The position numbers and the translations under genes were made by a program. Positions 28,309 to 36,581 of a stretch of 64,000 bases of DNA are shown piece by piece. The DNA is from Lewinellaceae bacterium (GTDB lineage: Bacteria; Bacteroidota; Bacteroidia; Chitinophagales; Saprospiraceae). Where the stretch lies: NCBI GenBank assembly GCA_020636135.1, contig JACJYK010000002.1, forward strand, positions 878,709-942,708. The letters run 5' to 3'. The notes beneath the pieces are model-generated. The model was not told where the DNA came from and ran no database searches. It saw nothing but the letters and a program-made list of their open reading frames with translations. Numbering within the stretch: the first letter of the stretch is position 1; each line of letters starts with the position of its first letter.

Positions 28309-30219
28309 TTAGACACGGGCTTTTGAAACAAAATACATTTCCATTTCACCTTTCCCTTTGGTTTCAATTTTACCACGGCTTTGAAAGGTGAAATCCGGGT
28401 CGTCTTTCAGTAATTCAAAGGTCGTTTGACTGATGTTCACCAGACCGGCTTGTCCTGAGGATTCTACCCGGCTGGCTGTATTAACGGTATCTCCCCAGAT
28501 GTCGTATTGAAACTTCTTGACACCTACGATGCCGGCCACCACCGGACCGGTGTGTATGCCTGCCCGCATGTCAAATGCATGGTTACTCCCGGCATCTGTT
28601 TCGGATTTGCGTTTGCTGATGAATTCCTGCATTTCCAGTGCAGCCAAAACCGTTTTTTTAACGGAATCGTCGGAAGGAACCGGGAGTCCACCAGCCGCCA
28701 TGTAGGCATCGCCAATGGTTTTGATTTTTTCAATTCCGTATTTTTCAACGATCGCATCGAAAGCCTCAAAACAATAGTTGATTTCATTCACCAGTTCGGC
28801 TGCACTGAGCCTGGAGCCCTGTTCTGTAAAATCTTTAAAATCCGTGAAGAGAATACTGACCATTTCGAAATCCCGTGCATCCGCTTTGCCTTTTTCCTTG
28901 AGTTCGCGGGCTATTTCTTCGGGGAGAATGTTCAGTAGCAGGTTTTCTGAACGTTCTTTTTCGATTTGTATGGATGCCTTTGATTTTCGTACATATCGCC
29001 ATCGGATGTAAAATGCGCCTGCTAAAAGCAAGAAAAATCCGCCGATTATGATGCTTATATTTTTTGTCTTCTCTTTCTGACGCACTTCTTTTTCGTGGGC
29101 TTCCTGTATGGTGCGAGCTTCGGCCTGAAACTCCATTTGCTGAAGTTTCTTGGCTGTTTCCTGGGTATTCAGGCTGTCCTCCACCGCATTCAATTGCTCA
29201 AGATAAAGAAGTGCTTTGTCGCCATTGCCCAGGGCTTTGTGCGTATCGTATAAACAGGAACAACTCGCCCGCTTCCTTACCAAAGAGTGAAAGCTGGCGG
29301 ATATGTCATAACCGCGCTGGCAATACGCAAGCGCTTTGTTGTAGTCTTTTTGCTTTAAATAGATCTCCCCGATATTATTTGCGGAGAGAGCTATTCCATT
29401 CTTATCCCCAAGTTGTTCGTAAAAGGTTAGGCCTTTTTCGTGGTAGTCCAGTGCTTTGGTATATTCGCCCTGCCTCTGGTACAATAATCCAAGACTGTTG
29501 TAAGTGTCCGCAATTCCTGTTTTATGATCAAGCTGTTTGAAGATCTCAAGACTTTGGGCGTAATAGTCCAGGGAGTTGGAGTAATCTTCCAGTTCCCGGT
29601 AAATGGCTCCCATTTTGGTTAGCGTGGCCGCCACGGCCCCCTGATCACCTTTTTGGCGGTTGAGTTCCAGACTTCTGATGCAATATTCCAGGGCTTTTGA
29701 GTAATTCCTCTGGTTCATATAGATGGTCCCGATATTATTCAGGGTGGGACCTGTCCGCTTCGGATCATTGTACTCCAGGCTTTTAATATAATGGTCCAGA
29801 GCCTGGGTATAATCCCCCTGGTTGTGATAAATACTGCCAACGTTGTTATGAGCAATAGCAAGGACATTAGGATGGCCCATTCGTTTGGCGACATTCAAGG
29901 CCCGAATGTAATAGTCAAGTGTTTTCTGATAATCACTTCGGTTAACCCATGATACGCCCTGAAGCGTATATCCTGCAAATTGTGCTCTGGCGTAATGTTT
30001 TTTGAGCCCGAACGCTACCAATTCTTCGGCCAGCGCAAATGCCGAATCCGGTTGCGAATAAAGATAACCGTCCCAGATATAGTCGGAATAAGCTTTTACA
30101 CGCAAAGAATCCGATTGGGATTGGTCTTGCCAAATAGAGTAGAGTGAGTCGAGATTCACCTGGCCTTTCAAGGAAAATCCACTTAATATACTTAGAACGA
30201 GTATGGTACGAATATACAT
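28309..30219 (-). CDS. TPR-sensor class III adenylate cyclase
   Basis: 636 residues: signal peptide, about eight TPRs (60-340), a coil, one membrane helix (about 388-407) and a cytosolic class III cyclase domain (about 430-630). Metal aspartates are in FTDFKDF and GDAYMAAGG; K in EKIKTIGD and D in QYDIWGD are the adenine-specifying pair, and N/R in DTVNTASRVES complete the site, so the product is predicted to be cAMP. The TPR array faces outside and presumably controls dimerisation. Confidence 0.9.
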   Translation of the reverse strand: MYIRTILVLSILSGFSLKGQVNLDSLYSIWQDQSQSDSLRVKAYSDYIWDGYLYSQPDSAFALAEELVAFGLKKHYARAQFAGYTLQGVSWVNRSDYQKTLDYYIRALNVAKRMGHPNVLAIAHNNVGSIYHNQGDYTQALDHYIKSLEYNDPKRTGPTLNNIGTIYMNQRNYSKALEYCIRSLELNRQKGDQGAVAATLTKMGAIYRELEDYSNSLDYYAQSLEIFKQLDHKTGIADTYNSLGLLYQRQGEYTKALDYHEKGLTFYEQLGDKNGIALSANNIGEIYLKQKDYNKALAYCQRGYDISASFHSLVRKRASCSCLYDTHKALGNGDKALLYLEQLNAVEDSLNTQETAKKLQQMEFQAEARTIQEAHEKEVRQKEKTKNISIIIGGFFLLLAGAFYIRWRYVRKSKASIQIEKERSENLLLNILPEEIARELKEKGKADARDFEMVSILFTDFKDFTEQGSRLSAAELVNEINYCFEAFDAIVEKYGIEKIKTIGDAYMAAGGLPVPSDDSVKKTVLAALEMQEFISKRKSETDAGSNHAFDMRAGIHTGPVVAGIVGVKKFQYDIWGDTVNTASRVESSGQAGLVNISQTTFELLKDDPDFTFQSRGKIETKGKGEMEMYFVSKARV

Positions 30220-30233
30220 TTTGTTTTATTTGG

Positions 30234-30356
30234 ACGGCACGCAATGGTAAATGCTTTGAGCAGCGGCGGTAAACTGTCTTGAAAGTATCAGCTGTGTATA
30301 TTTTCCTCTGTTGAATCCGGATCCATATCCGGTATCAGTTATAGCCGCTGTTGTGC
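30234..30356 (-). other. Possible relict attC site outside the main array
   Basis: GAGCAGCGGCGG near 30258 and TATAGCCGCTGTTGTGC at 30340-30356 mirror the arms of attC3, attC12, attC15 and attC18, and the right core GTTGTGC equals those of attC4 and attC14. The left core has lost the AAC triplet, so the site would not be functional. Confidence 0.4.
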
Positions 30357-30624
30357 CCCGTACTTTGATGATCTTGTTCCAGTTTAAAGTTAAACTTTCC
30401 AACCATATAAGAACACAGGTTTTGTCCATTTCTTATTACAGGTTAATAGTGGGATCTCAAAAAGGTGACCCGGCTAAATTAGCTTTACGACCGTTACCGT
30501 ATGAAGATCGGGTGTAAATACCGGTAGGGATTGCAGGCTGTTGCAAACACCCCAGGGAAAATTGTTGTTGGTTTCAACGCTTAGTTAAAGTATGAAACAC
30601 AGAAGACCGAACATCCGGAGGTCA

Positions 30625-31089
30625 TTATTTATTCTCCTGGTTTTGATGTAGTCCTGTTGCAAAATATTTATTTATTCTTTCTATGCCATTCTTTATACCA
30701 CCTTTCACCATATTTCCAAATCCATTATCCGGCAAGCAGGATATAAATGATTGTGCCAGGTCATAGTTCTTTATCGCGTTCTCAAAGTCGTTCAGGTCTT
30801 CATAACATTTAGCAATGTTTAAATATAATGAAGGAAAAGTCCCTTCAACCGTATCGTTATCCATTCTTAGAGCCAACTGTAAAGCTGTCTCGTCCCATTT
30901 CAATTTGTCATTTACGTTTTCCTGATGCCGGGCGACATAATGTGCAGCAATAAATTTTTCAAAGTCGTTGGATGCTTCGTTCCATGCCTGGAGGAAAAGC
31001 CTGCTTGCTTCTTCATGGTTGCCTTTTCCTTCCATGTCCATACCCTGAGCACAGAGTTTAACTACCTTATTATTTGGGTCGAAATGCAT
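30625..31089 (-). CDS. TPR-like protein, unknown function
   Basis: 154 residues made of helical pairs; AQGMDMEGKGNHEEASRLFL and LNIAKCYEDLNDFENAIKNYD read as TPR motifs. No signal peptide or catalytic domain. It lies between the cyclase and the integron and shows no attC on either side apart from the relict at 30234-30356. The 268 bp to its left contain nothing recognised. Confidence 0.65.
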   Translation of the reverse strand: MHFDPNNKVVKLCAQGMDMEGKGNHEEASRLFLQAWNEASNDFEKFIAAHYVARHQENVNDKLKWDETALQLALRMDNDTVEGTFPSLYLNIAKCYEDLNDFENAIKNYDLAQSFISCLPDNGFGNMVKGGIKNGIERINKYFATGLHQNQENK

Positions 31090-31203
31090 TTTAGTAATGG
31101 ATATAATTTTAGGAACAGCCTAGTCCCGGCCAAATAAAAAATAATGTAATATGTTGCCGTCAAATTGAACCACTCATTCCATTTTTTCCCAGGCTTGCTC
31201 TGA

Positions 31204-31830
31204 CTAATTCAAGGGGAAAAAATAACCCAGCGTATAATCAAATCCTACTTTATGAAATTTCCCTTTATTGGCAGCCTCGGTAAAAATGTCATTAAGACTA
31301 AGCATATAGCGACCGTCCACAAACAAAATCCCTTTACCCACACTTAAACCAAATCCGGTACCTGCAGCAATCCCATAATCCCAGGCATTGATCTGGTCCT
31401 TATCAATATCTAAAGTAATCTTATCGCCGTTCGAAGGTTTCTTAAAACCATTTATGACCTTTCCAATTGTTGGGCCGGCATTCAAATAGCTTTTTACAGT
31501 TCCCAGGTTGAATTTATATTTAGCCAGTAAATGCAAATCCAGTTCATTGAATATCCAGCGTGTCATAATCGTGCCATTGTCAAACAGGTAACCCTTTTGC
31601 AACCAGTTGATCTCGGGTTGCAACGCCCAATGGTTTCGGCCTTCGATTTCCAGCATAACAGCGGCGTGGCCGCCAAAGGTATTTTTAACGCCACCGGTTT
31701 TGTAGCCATCATCGGTGGTAACACTGGTAATGTTTACACCACCCTTCAATCCCAGGGATAGTTGGGCAGATGATGTAAACGGCAGCAGCAGCATTATTGC
31801 GACGTAGATTAAAATGAATCGGTCCTTCAT
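31204..31830 (-). CDS. Outer-membrane beta-barrel protein (porin family)
   Basis: 208 residues with signal peptide (cut after about residue 22, SSAQ), then barrel strands such as GLKGGVNITSV, WALQPEINWLQKG and the ending LGYFFPLN. It fits the OMP_b-brl_2 family of small Bacteroidota barrels. The 298 bp to the right (31831-32129 on the plus axis) hold no gene. Confidence 0.8.
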   Translation of the reverse strand: MKDRFILIYVAIMLLLPFTSSAQLSLGLKGGVNITSVTTDDGYKTGGVKNTFGGHAAVMLEIEGRNHWALQPEINWLQKGYLFDNGTIMTRWIFNELDLHLLAKYKFNLGTVKSYLNAGPTIGKVINGFKKPSNGDKITLDIDKDQINAWDYGIAAGTGFGLSVGKGILFVDGRYMLSLNDIFTEAANKGKFHKVGFDYTLGYFFPLN

Positions 31831-32129
31831 GATACGAGGTTTGTAAATAAAGATCGGCTATTTTAAATTACAGTGGAGCAGGTGTGTCTAAATTATTTTT
31901 GAAGGTCTCCTTCTTTCACCCCCTTGTCACGCAAACGTGAACAAACGCATTTTGAAAACCAATCAATGGGTAAACACGTAACCCGGCCAGGGCAAATAGC
32001 TATTGTTGGTGACTGGACATCTTAACCCTTATTTTATAAACTCCGATGTCAAATGTCATATCAGACTTAATTCATCTCCTGGAAATAATCTGTCCGCAGA
32101 GCAGTGAATTTATCTGCTGGCGCTTACGA

Positions 32130-32540
32130 TTAATTCTCAACTTTATTCAAAAACTCCGAAATCACCTTGGCTAATTGTTGTGGCTGGTCTATCATGGTCA
32201 TATGAGCTGCACCTTCAATAATTTCTACACGAGCATTATTTGATAGCTTTTGGAACTCATACATTGTTTCAGGCCTGGCTTCATCATACTCACCGGTTAC
32301 AAAAAGTATAGGTTCTGATATTTGATTGAGGTCTTCAGATCTGTCAAAGTCTTTCAGAGTTCCGGTAACATTAAATTCCGTGGTGCCCCACATGTAATGG
32401 TACACCTGATTGTTAAACCCTGGTTCATTGTCACATTTTTCGTCGGGCAGATTGGTGTATCCTTTTCGGGAAAGGTGCTTGCTTTGGTGTCGCGCGGAAT
32501 GCGCGGCAAGCAAAAGTGCCAATGTTCGAAACACAGTCAC
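32130..32540 (-). pseudogene. C-terminal third of a proline iminopeptidase-like alpha/beta hydrolase
   Basis: From about residue 27 the reading matches the end of S33 proline iminopeptidases: NQVYHYMWGTTEF, GTLKDFDRSEDL, FVTGEYDEARPE (catalytic Asp) and EGAAHMTMIDQP (His). The oxyanion and nucleophile parts are absent, and the first 20 codons are unrelated and come from a hairpin at 32474-32520. The gene was broken where the cassette array now ends. Confidence 0.75.
32474..32520. repeat. Imperfect hairpin at the left end of the cassette array
   Basis: GGTGCTTGCTTTGGTGTCGC and GCGCGGCAAGCAAAAGTGCC can pair with a few bulges around a short GGAAT loop. It lies exactly where homology of the truncated hydrolase stops, 37 bp from attC1. 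It is not a normal attC because it lacks the core triplets. Confidence 0.5.
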
Positions 32541-32556
32541 TGTCTAGCAGCATTGT

Positions 32557-32689
32557 GCATAACGTTCAAGTGTAGCCGAAGTAGTGGGCTTGAAGCCGTT
32601 AGTCGGTAACACGTAATGTTTTTCTAAGTTGGTCAGATTTATCCAAAGGCCATCTAAAGCCCGCTATTTCATGTTACACGCTGTTGTAC
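32557..32689 (-). other. attC1
   Basis: 133 bp. Cores GCATAAC (32557-32563) and GTTGTAC (32683-32689). Arms TGTAGCCGAAGTAGTGGGCT and AGCCCGCTATTTCATGTTAC pair imperfectly. Same family as attC9. Last recognisable site of the array. Confidence 0.85.
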
Positions 32690-32700
32690 CTCGTTTTAAT

Positions 32701-32997
32701 TTAATTTAATACATTTATTTTTTCCAATTCCCTTTCCAACTTGATATGTTCTTCTTCAAGATCGAAATCATTTTGGAGGCCCAACCAAAATTTGGCTGAT
32801 GTTCCGAAATATTTAGAAAGTCTTAAGGCAGTATCAGCTGTGATCCTTCGATTTCCTCTTAAAATCATACTTGTTCTAGTTTGAGGTATGCCAATATCTT
32901 TTGAAAGTTTATAGGCACTAATTCCCATCGGTTTTAGGAATTCCTCGAGCAGTACCTCACCTGGGTGAATATTCTTAAGTCTAGTCATGATAATCAA
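32701..32997 (-). CDS. higA: HigA-type antitoxin (cassette 1)
   Basis: 98 residues (95 from the second ATG). HigA family: HPGEVLLEEFLKPMGISAYK, helix-turn-helix IPQTRTSMILRGNRRI and SKYFGTSAKFWLGLQNDFDL. The start overlaps the toxin gene by 17 bp, toxin first, as in higBA operons. It should neutralise the RelE-fold toxin and repress the operon. Confidence 0.92.
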   Translation of the reverse strand: MIIMTRLKNIHPGEVLLEEFLKPMGISAYKLSKDIGIPQTRTSMILRGNRRITADTALRLSKYFGTSAKFWLGLQNDFDLEEEHIKLERELEKINVLN

Positions 32998-33265
32998 CTA
33001 TTTTTACTTCGTAAGCGTTAGATGATCTCCACTTGAAGATGACTCGCCATTGGTTGTTAATCCTGATGCTGTGGAATCCTTGAAGATTCCCAGTGAGTTT
33101 CTCCAATCTGTTTGCGGGTGGAACTCTCAGATCGTTTATGTTCGCTGCGTTGTTGATCATTCTTAACTTTCTTCTGGCCACATTTTGAATCTGATTGGGT
33201 AGATGTAACGATCTTATCCCTTCCCAGATCTTTAGCGTTTCATGATCTCCAAATGAACTAATCAT
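32981..33265 (-). CDS. higB: HigB-type mRNA interferase toxin (cassette 1)
   Basis: 94 residues of the RelE superfamily (plasmid-maintenance killer type): SLHLPNQIQNVARRKLRMIN, NRLEKLTGNLQGFHSIRIN, NQWRVIFKW and the ending VDYHD. It cleaves mRNA on the ribosome in characterised relatives. Together with higA it forms the whole cassette between attC1 and attC2. Confidence 0.92.
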   Translation of the reverse strand: MISSFGDHETLKIWEGIRSLHLPNQIQNVARRKLRMINNAANINDLRVPPANRLEKLTGNLQGFHSIRINNQWRVIFKWRSSNAYEVKIVDYHD

Positions 33266-33320
33266 CTTAATCGTTACTAATAACGCCTAAGATAAGTAAT
33301 AAGTTTCAATTTGCAATGAG

Positions 33321-33455
33321 GTACAACGTCTAGGGCGCATTCGCCGTCCCGCCTGATTCATTTCTTCTAAGTTACGATGTTTGTTGTTGGTTTCAAGGTT
33401 TTAATGCGTTGTGGCCTCTTTAAGGCGGGATGGTCGTTGTCGCGCCTTGTTATCT
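33321..33455 (-). other. attC2
   Basis: 135 bp. Cores GTACAAC (33321-33327) and GTTATCT (33449-33455). Arms AGGGCGCATTCGCCGTCCCG and CGGGATGGTCGTTGTCGCGC. Same family as attC5, 6 and 11. The TAA stop of the PIN toxin is inside the right core. Confidence 0.9.
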
Positions 33456-33878
33456 CTCGTCATTGATTGTTTTCAAATAATTTTCAGATGTAAATACAGC
33501 AATTTTGGATTTTTCATAATCTTTAGTATTTCTCGTTATGATAGCATCTATTCCATCTATTGTTAATGCAGATGAATATTGGATAGAATCTTCAAAATCC
33601 TTAAAATCATTTTTTAATGCTTGTATTATTTCTTTTTTGGTTGTACCCACTATTTCTGCTATTTCGATAAGGTCTTCTATAATTTGAAGTGCCATATTGT
33701 GCCCTAAATACTTTCTGATTATATAGTATATGTTATTAACACTTACTGCAGAAACATAAAGTTTGATTATGCCTAACTCATTCAATTCAAATACCCTACT
33801 TGCTGGATTTGCGAATGGTTCTCTGTCTGTAAAGAAGTCAATGATGACATCTGAGTCAATAAAAACTTTAGACTTCAT
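33450..33878 (-). CDS. PIN-domain toxin, VapC-like (cassette 2)
   Basis: 142 residues with the PIN acidic residues: KVFIDSDVIIDF at the start, the Glu in VFELNE or nearby, DFEDSIQYSSAL at about 93 and the late Asp in ITRNTKDY. PIN toxins are Mg-dependent RNases. The start overlaps the antitoxin gene by 11 bp. Its stop codon lies in the attC core. Confidence 0.88.
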   Translation of the reverse strand: MKSKVFIDSDVIIDFFTDREPFANPASRVFELNELGIIKLYVSAVSVNNIYYIIRKYLGHNMALQIIEDLIEIAEIVGTTKKEIIQALKNDFKDFEDSIQYSSALTIDGIDAIITRNTKDYEKSKIAVFTSENYLKTINDER

Positions 33879-34122
33879 ATTTCTTTGTCAGTTCTTCTTC
33901 TAAATCCTTTTTGTAATCAAAATCTTTATCAACCTTTAATATGCCTCTCAATCGCTGTATTCTGGGGGACAATTGTTTTGGCTTTATTTCTCGACTCTCT
34001 TTTGTGATGAGTTTGAAGTAGTTTTCAACTAAGTCAGATAGGCTCTGACCCTTTACTTTGGCGTATTCTTTCGCCTCCTCGATGATCTCCTTCTCTATTG
34101 TTAATGTTAGCTTGGTGTTCAT
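33868..34122 (-). CDS. Antitoxin of the DUF6364 type (cassette 2)
   Basis: 84 residues. The start KLTLTIEKEIIEEAKEYAKV followed by GQSLSDLVENYF is a ribbon-helix-helix fold typical of DUF6364 antitoxins paired with PIN proteins. The C-terminal part (LRGILKVDKDFDYKKDL) probably wraps the toxin. Confidence 0.88.
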   Translation of the reverse strand: MNTKLTLTIEKEIIEEAKEYAKVKGQSLSDLVENYFKLITKESREIKPKQLSPRIQRLRGILKVDKDFDYKKDLEEELTKKYEV

Positions 34123-34194
34123 TGCTAATAGCTTTCTTCAAATATACGTATTGAATTTGGCTAATGCAACACGTGTATCACTAGGGGTGATGAG

Positions 34195-34321
34195 AGATAA
34201 CGTCCAAGGCTATGAGCAGTGGCGGTTCATGGCATCATTTACTTAAATAGTATCATGTATGTCTATGGTCATACTCTTCGTCAGGTTCTAATGCCGACAT
34301 TGCTTATAGCCGCTGTTATCT
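34195..34321 (-). other. attC3
   Basis: 127 bp. Cores AGATAAC (34195-34201) and GTTATCT (34315-34321). Arms GGCTATGAGCAGTGGCGG and the complementary region ending TTGCTTATAGCC. Near-identical to attC12, 15 and 18, which serve copies of the same cassette. Confidence 0.92.
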
Positions 34322-34331
34322 CGGGTTCATT

Positions 34332-34631
34332 TTAATTGATTGATATGGTTATTTTCTTACCCAATCCCAATTCAAATATTTTATATAATGTTGATAATTG
34401 AATATCTGTTTTACCGTTTTCAATTCTGGATATATAGCTTTTTTTAGCTCCAATTTTATCTGCAAGTTCTTCTTGGGTGAGGTGTGCTTGTAATCTTTCT
34501 TCTTTTAACATTTCACCTATGATGAAAGCTTTCGCTTTAGCTTCAAATTCATCTCTTACTTTTGTTCCTAGCTCACCGTACCTCTCGGTTAAATGTTCTT
34601 CTAGTGTTGTCGTATGCTTAGCGTTTGCCAT
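34332..34631 (-). CDS. XRE-family antitoxin, cassette copy 1 (cassette 3)
   Basis: 99 residues from the ATG at 34631 (MANAKHTTTLEEHL); the longer frame to 34709 lies inside the toxin gene. The HTH is HLTQEELADKIGAKKSYISR followed by IENGKTDIQLSTLYKIFE. It overlaps the toxin gene by 14 bp, toxin first, and should repress the operon. Confidence 0.9.
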   Translation of the reverse strand: MANAKHTTTLEEHLTERYGELGTKVRDEFEAKAKAFIIGEMLKEERLQAHLTQEELADKIGAKKSYISRIENGKTDIQLSTLYKIFELGLGKKITISIN

Positions 34632-34962
34632 CGAAATACTCCTTTTTAACTTGTTTCGCTTTGTTAAGCTCTGATTTTGGGGTTTTCTGTGTTTTCTTAG
34701 TAAAACCATTCATAAGAATCACCAGGTTCCCCTCATCATAGCAAAAGAAGATTCTATAGATGTTGCTTCCTTGTTTAATCCTTAAATAAAAGAGATTGGA
34801 TTCTTCTGCACTGCCAACATATCTGCCAGGGATTTGCCTTGTGTATTGCAAATAGTAGAGGCCAAGGTCGATCTTCTCTTGAACTTTGGTGGACTGACTA
34901 TCATAGAACTCTTTAAAGTACGTTTTGAAGTAGACAACGTTCCGAATCTTCTCCATCTTCAA
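34618..34962 (-). CDS. RelE/HigB-like (Gp49 type) toxin, cassette copy 1 (cassette 3)
   Basis: 114 residues with the phage-derived Gp49/HigB reading: VQEKIDLGLYYLQYTRQIPG, GSNIYRIFFCYDEGNLVILM and NGFTKKTQKTPKSEL. It is expected to be a ribosome-dependent RNase. Identical at protein level in copies 1, 3 and 4; copy 2 differs near the C-terminus (KQIKKEFFDG). Confidence 0.9.
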   Translation of the reverse strand: MKMEKIRNVVYFKTYFKEFYDSQSTKVQEKIDLGLYYLQYTRQIPGRYVGSAEESNLFYLRIKQGSNIYRIFFCYDEGNLVILMNGFTKKTQKTPKSELNKAKQVKKEYFDGKR

Positions 34963-35061
34963 AGTTAACTAATAATGGAACTAGACGCAACTTTATTGTG
35001 TCCTTTGAGTATCATTTTGACCCTTTTGATTTGAAGCTTACGAACCATTTTAAGAGTCATT

Positions 35062-35514
35062 TCAGCACATCCAATATTTCTTTCCTTCGAGATCGATGAT
35101 TGCGGGTCCACCTGTACACCCACCAATCTCGTCTAATTCAACATCACTTTCGGTGTGCGTGATGATCCATGGCCCGGATTTGTGTTTCTTTAATATCCCT
35201 TCATCAAGCACTTCTCCTTTTTTGATGCCTGATAGTTGTCCATCTCCTTCGTAGATGACTTTAACCGAATCTCCTTTGATCTCAACGGCTACTTTCTCAT
35301 TCATGGTCTTTCCATCCCATTCAGCAAATGCAATGTCGTAACGATAGGTGCCATCTGGAGGTATGGTATCAGCTGCTCTATTTATTTGATCAAATGTTTC
35401 TGTTCCGACCTCTACGGTTCTAGTGATATCCACTGTAGGAATATTCTGCACATCAGCTGAATATGCCAAGTAAATGGTTAAAGTAAAGATCAATGTGAGT
35501 TGAAGTAATTTCAT
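35062..35514 (-). CDS. Small secreted protein, unknown function, cassette copy 1 (cassette 3)
   Basis: 150 residues from the ATG at 35514, with signal peptide MKLLQLTLIFTLTIYLAYSA. The mature part (GTYRYDIAFAEWDGKTMNEK, KGDSVKVIYEG, GGCTGGPAIIDLEGKKYWMC) has two cysteines and looks like a small beta protein; I recognise no family. It is first in the cassette, 99 bp before the toxin gene, and is always present with the toxin-antitoxin pair in four copies, so it may be a functional partner. Confidence 0.75.
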   Translation of the reverse strand: MKLLQLTLIFTLTIYLAYSADVQNIPTVDITRTVEVGTETFDQINRAADTIPPDGTYRYDIAFAEWDGKTMNEKVAVEIKGDSVKVIYEGDGQLSGIKKGEVLDEGILKKHKSGPWIITHTESDVELDEIGGCTGGPAIIDLEGKKYWMC

Positions 35515-35540
35515 CGCTTGAACGCTGTGTTTTGAATCCG

Positions 35541-35668
35541 AGATAACGGTTGGGCTATAAGTAGTTGCGTGGGTAAGCACTTAATCCTGCAATTACACCT
35601 AACTGAAAATCCGCGAGGATTTTCGGAAGCAGGCGAGAACAAGCAATTAATTATAGCCATTGTTGTGC
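35541..35668 (-). other. attC4
   Basis: 128 bp. Cores AGATAAC (35541-35547) and GTTGTGC (35662-35668). Arms GGGCTATAAGTAGTTGC and GCAATTAATTATAGCC. The loop contains an extra hairpin AAAATCCGCGAGGATTTT. Confidence 0.88.
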
Positions 35669-35673
35669 TTTCG

Positions 35674-36420
35674 TTATTTTTCTAATTCGGTATTTATGAT
35701 TTCAGTAATTCCTTCGGCTTCTTTTATGTTTTGATCAAGACTAATCCTTGATGAATTGTAAATATTAGCTTTCCATATAAGATACGTTTCAATACCTATA
35801 TAGATGTCTGCATTTTTATTTTCAATGTTTATCATTTGTCTCAATTGGGGTTGATTGAGAAACTTACTTTGCTGTTGTAAAACTGATCCACCTCTTAATG
35901 CCGCTTCTTTCAATAAATCATTCAGATTGTCCATGTTGGCTGTAAATGTCCTTACGCTCTGAACTTTACTTTTGTTGTATTGAGTCAATAAACTACGAAG
36001 GTTGGGATTAAATAATTTGATATCCCCTGTGTTTATGAGCGTTTCAATGGTACTTGTTTTATATTCTAGATTTATAGTATTAAAATTATTTTTTAGAATG
36101 CTAGCAAAAATTTCAGTTATGCTCAAATTGGGTTTTGCATAGATGTTGTTATAGTCTTGTATTTTATTTATTTCTACTGTTAATGATAATATTCTTTCTT
36201 TAGCATAGTTGTTGTCATTTTCAAAATCAGATAAAAGTTGTTGATAGTATTTTTCCTTTAATTTTCCTTCTTTTTTTGATTCATTCCAGTTGTTTATTTG
36301 AAGAGCAATTAATATTCCAATAACAACCAATACAATCTCACCAATGGCGTATTTTAGGTAGTTGGTGGTTTTGCCTTCAGCCAAAAGCGATTTACGGATA
36401 TTTCTAAAGAATTTTATCAT
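35674..36420 (-). CDS. DUF6090 family membrane protein (cassette 4)
   Basis: 248 residues; start MIKFFRNIRKSLLAEGKTTN, membrane helix IVLVVIGILIALQINNWN (about 29-46), then a helical extracytoplasmic domain with NEIN-type repeats. Same family as 25236-25988 but clearly diverged. It is the only gene in its cassette and shows that chromosomal-type genes can be cassette cargo. Confidence 0.85.
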   Translation of the reverse strand: MIKFFRNIRKSLLAEGKTTNYLKYAIGEIVLVVIGILIALQINNWNESKKEGKLKEKYYQQLLSDFENDNNYAKERILSLTVEINKIQDYNNIYAKPNLSITEIFASILKNNFNTINLEYKTSTIETLINTGDIKLFNPNLRSLLTQYNKSKVQSVRTFTANMDNLNDLLKEAALRGGSVLQQQSKFLNQPQLRQMINIENKNADIYIGIETYLIWKANIYNSSRISLDQNIKEAEGITEIINTELEK

Positions 36421-36444
36421 TGGTTAATGGTTGGTCGTAATGAA

Positions 36445-36581
36445 GCACAACGTTTAGGGCGCATGCGACGTCCCGCCTTCTTAATGATTCTTCCTAGTTA
36501 CGATGATTGTTGATTGATTCATGTTCTTTCTTTGTCCTGGTATCTTTAAGGCGGGATGGTCGTTATCGTGCCATGTTAGTG
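36445..36581 (-). other. attC5
   Basis: 137 bp. Cores GCACAAC (36445-36451) and GTTAGTG (36575-36581). Arms AGGGCGCATGCGACGTCCCG and CGGGATGGTCGTTATCGTGC. Right core differs by one base from the complement of the attC6 left core. Confidence 0.88.

Noticed and set aside
31090..32129. Further attC sites left of attC1
   Set aside because: No pair of GTT/AAC cores with complementary arms was found, and no core matching GCATAAC lies at the expected place.
34631..34709. Longer starts of the XRE antitoxins (also in copies 2-4)
   Set aside because: The extra 26 codons are the shifted reading of the toxin C-terminus; the ATG at the overlap fits toxin-antitoxin operons.
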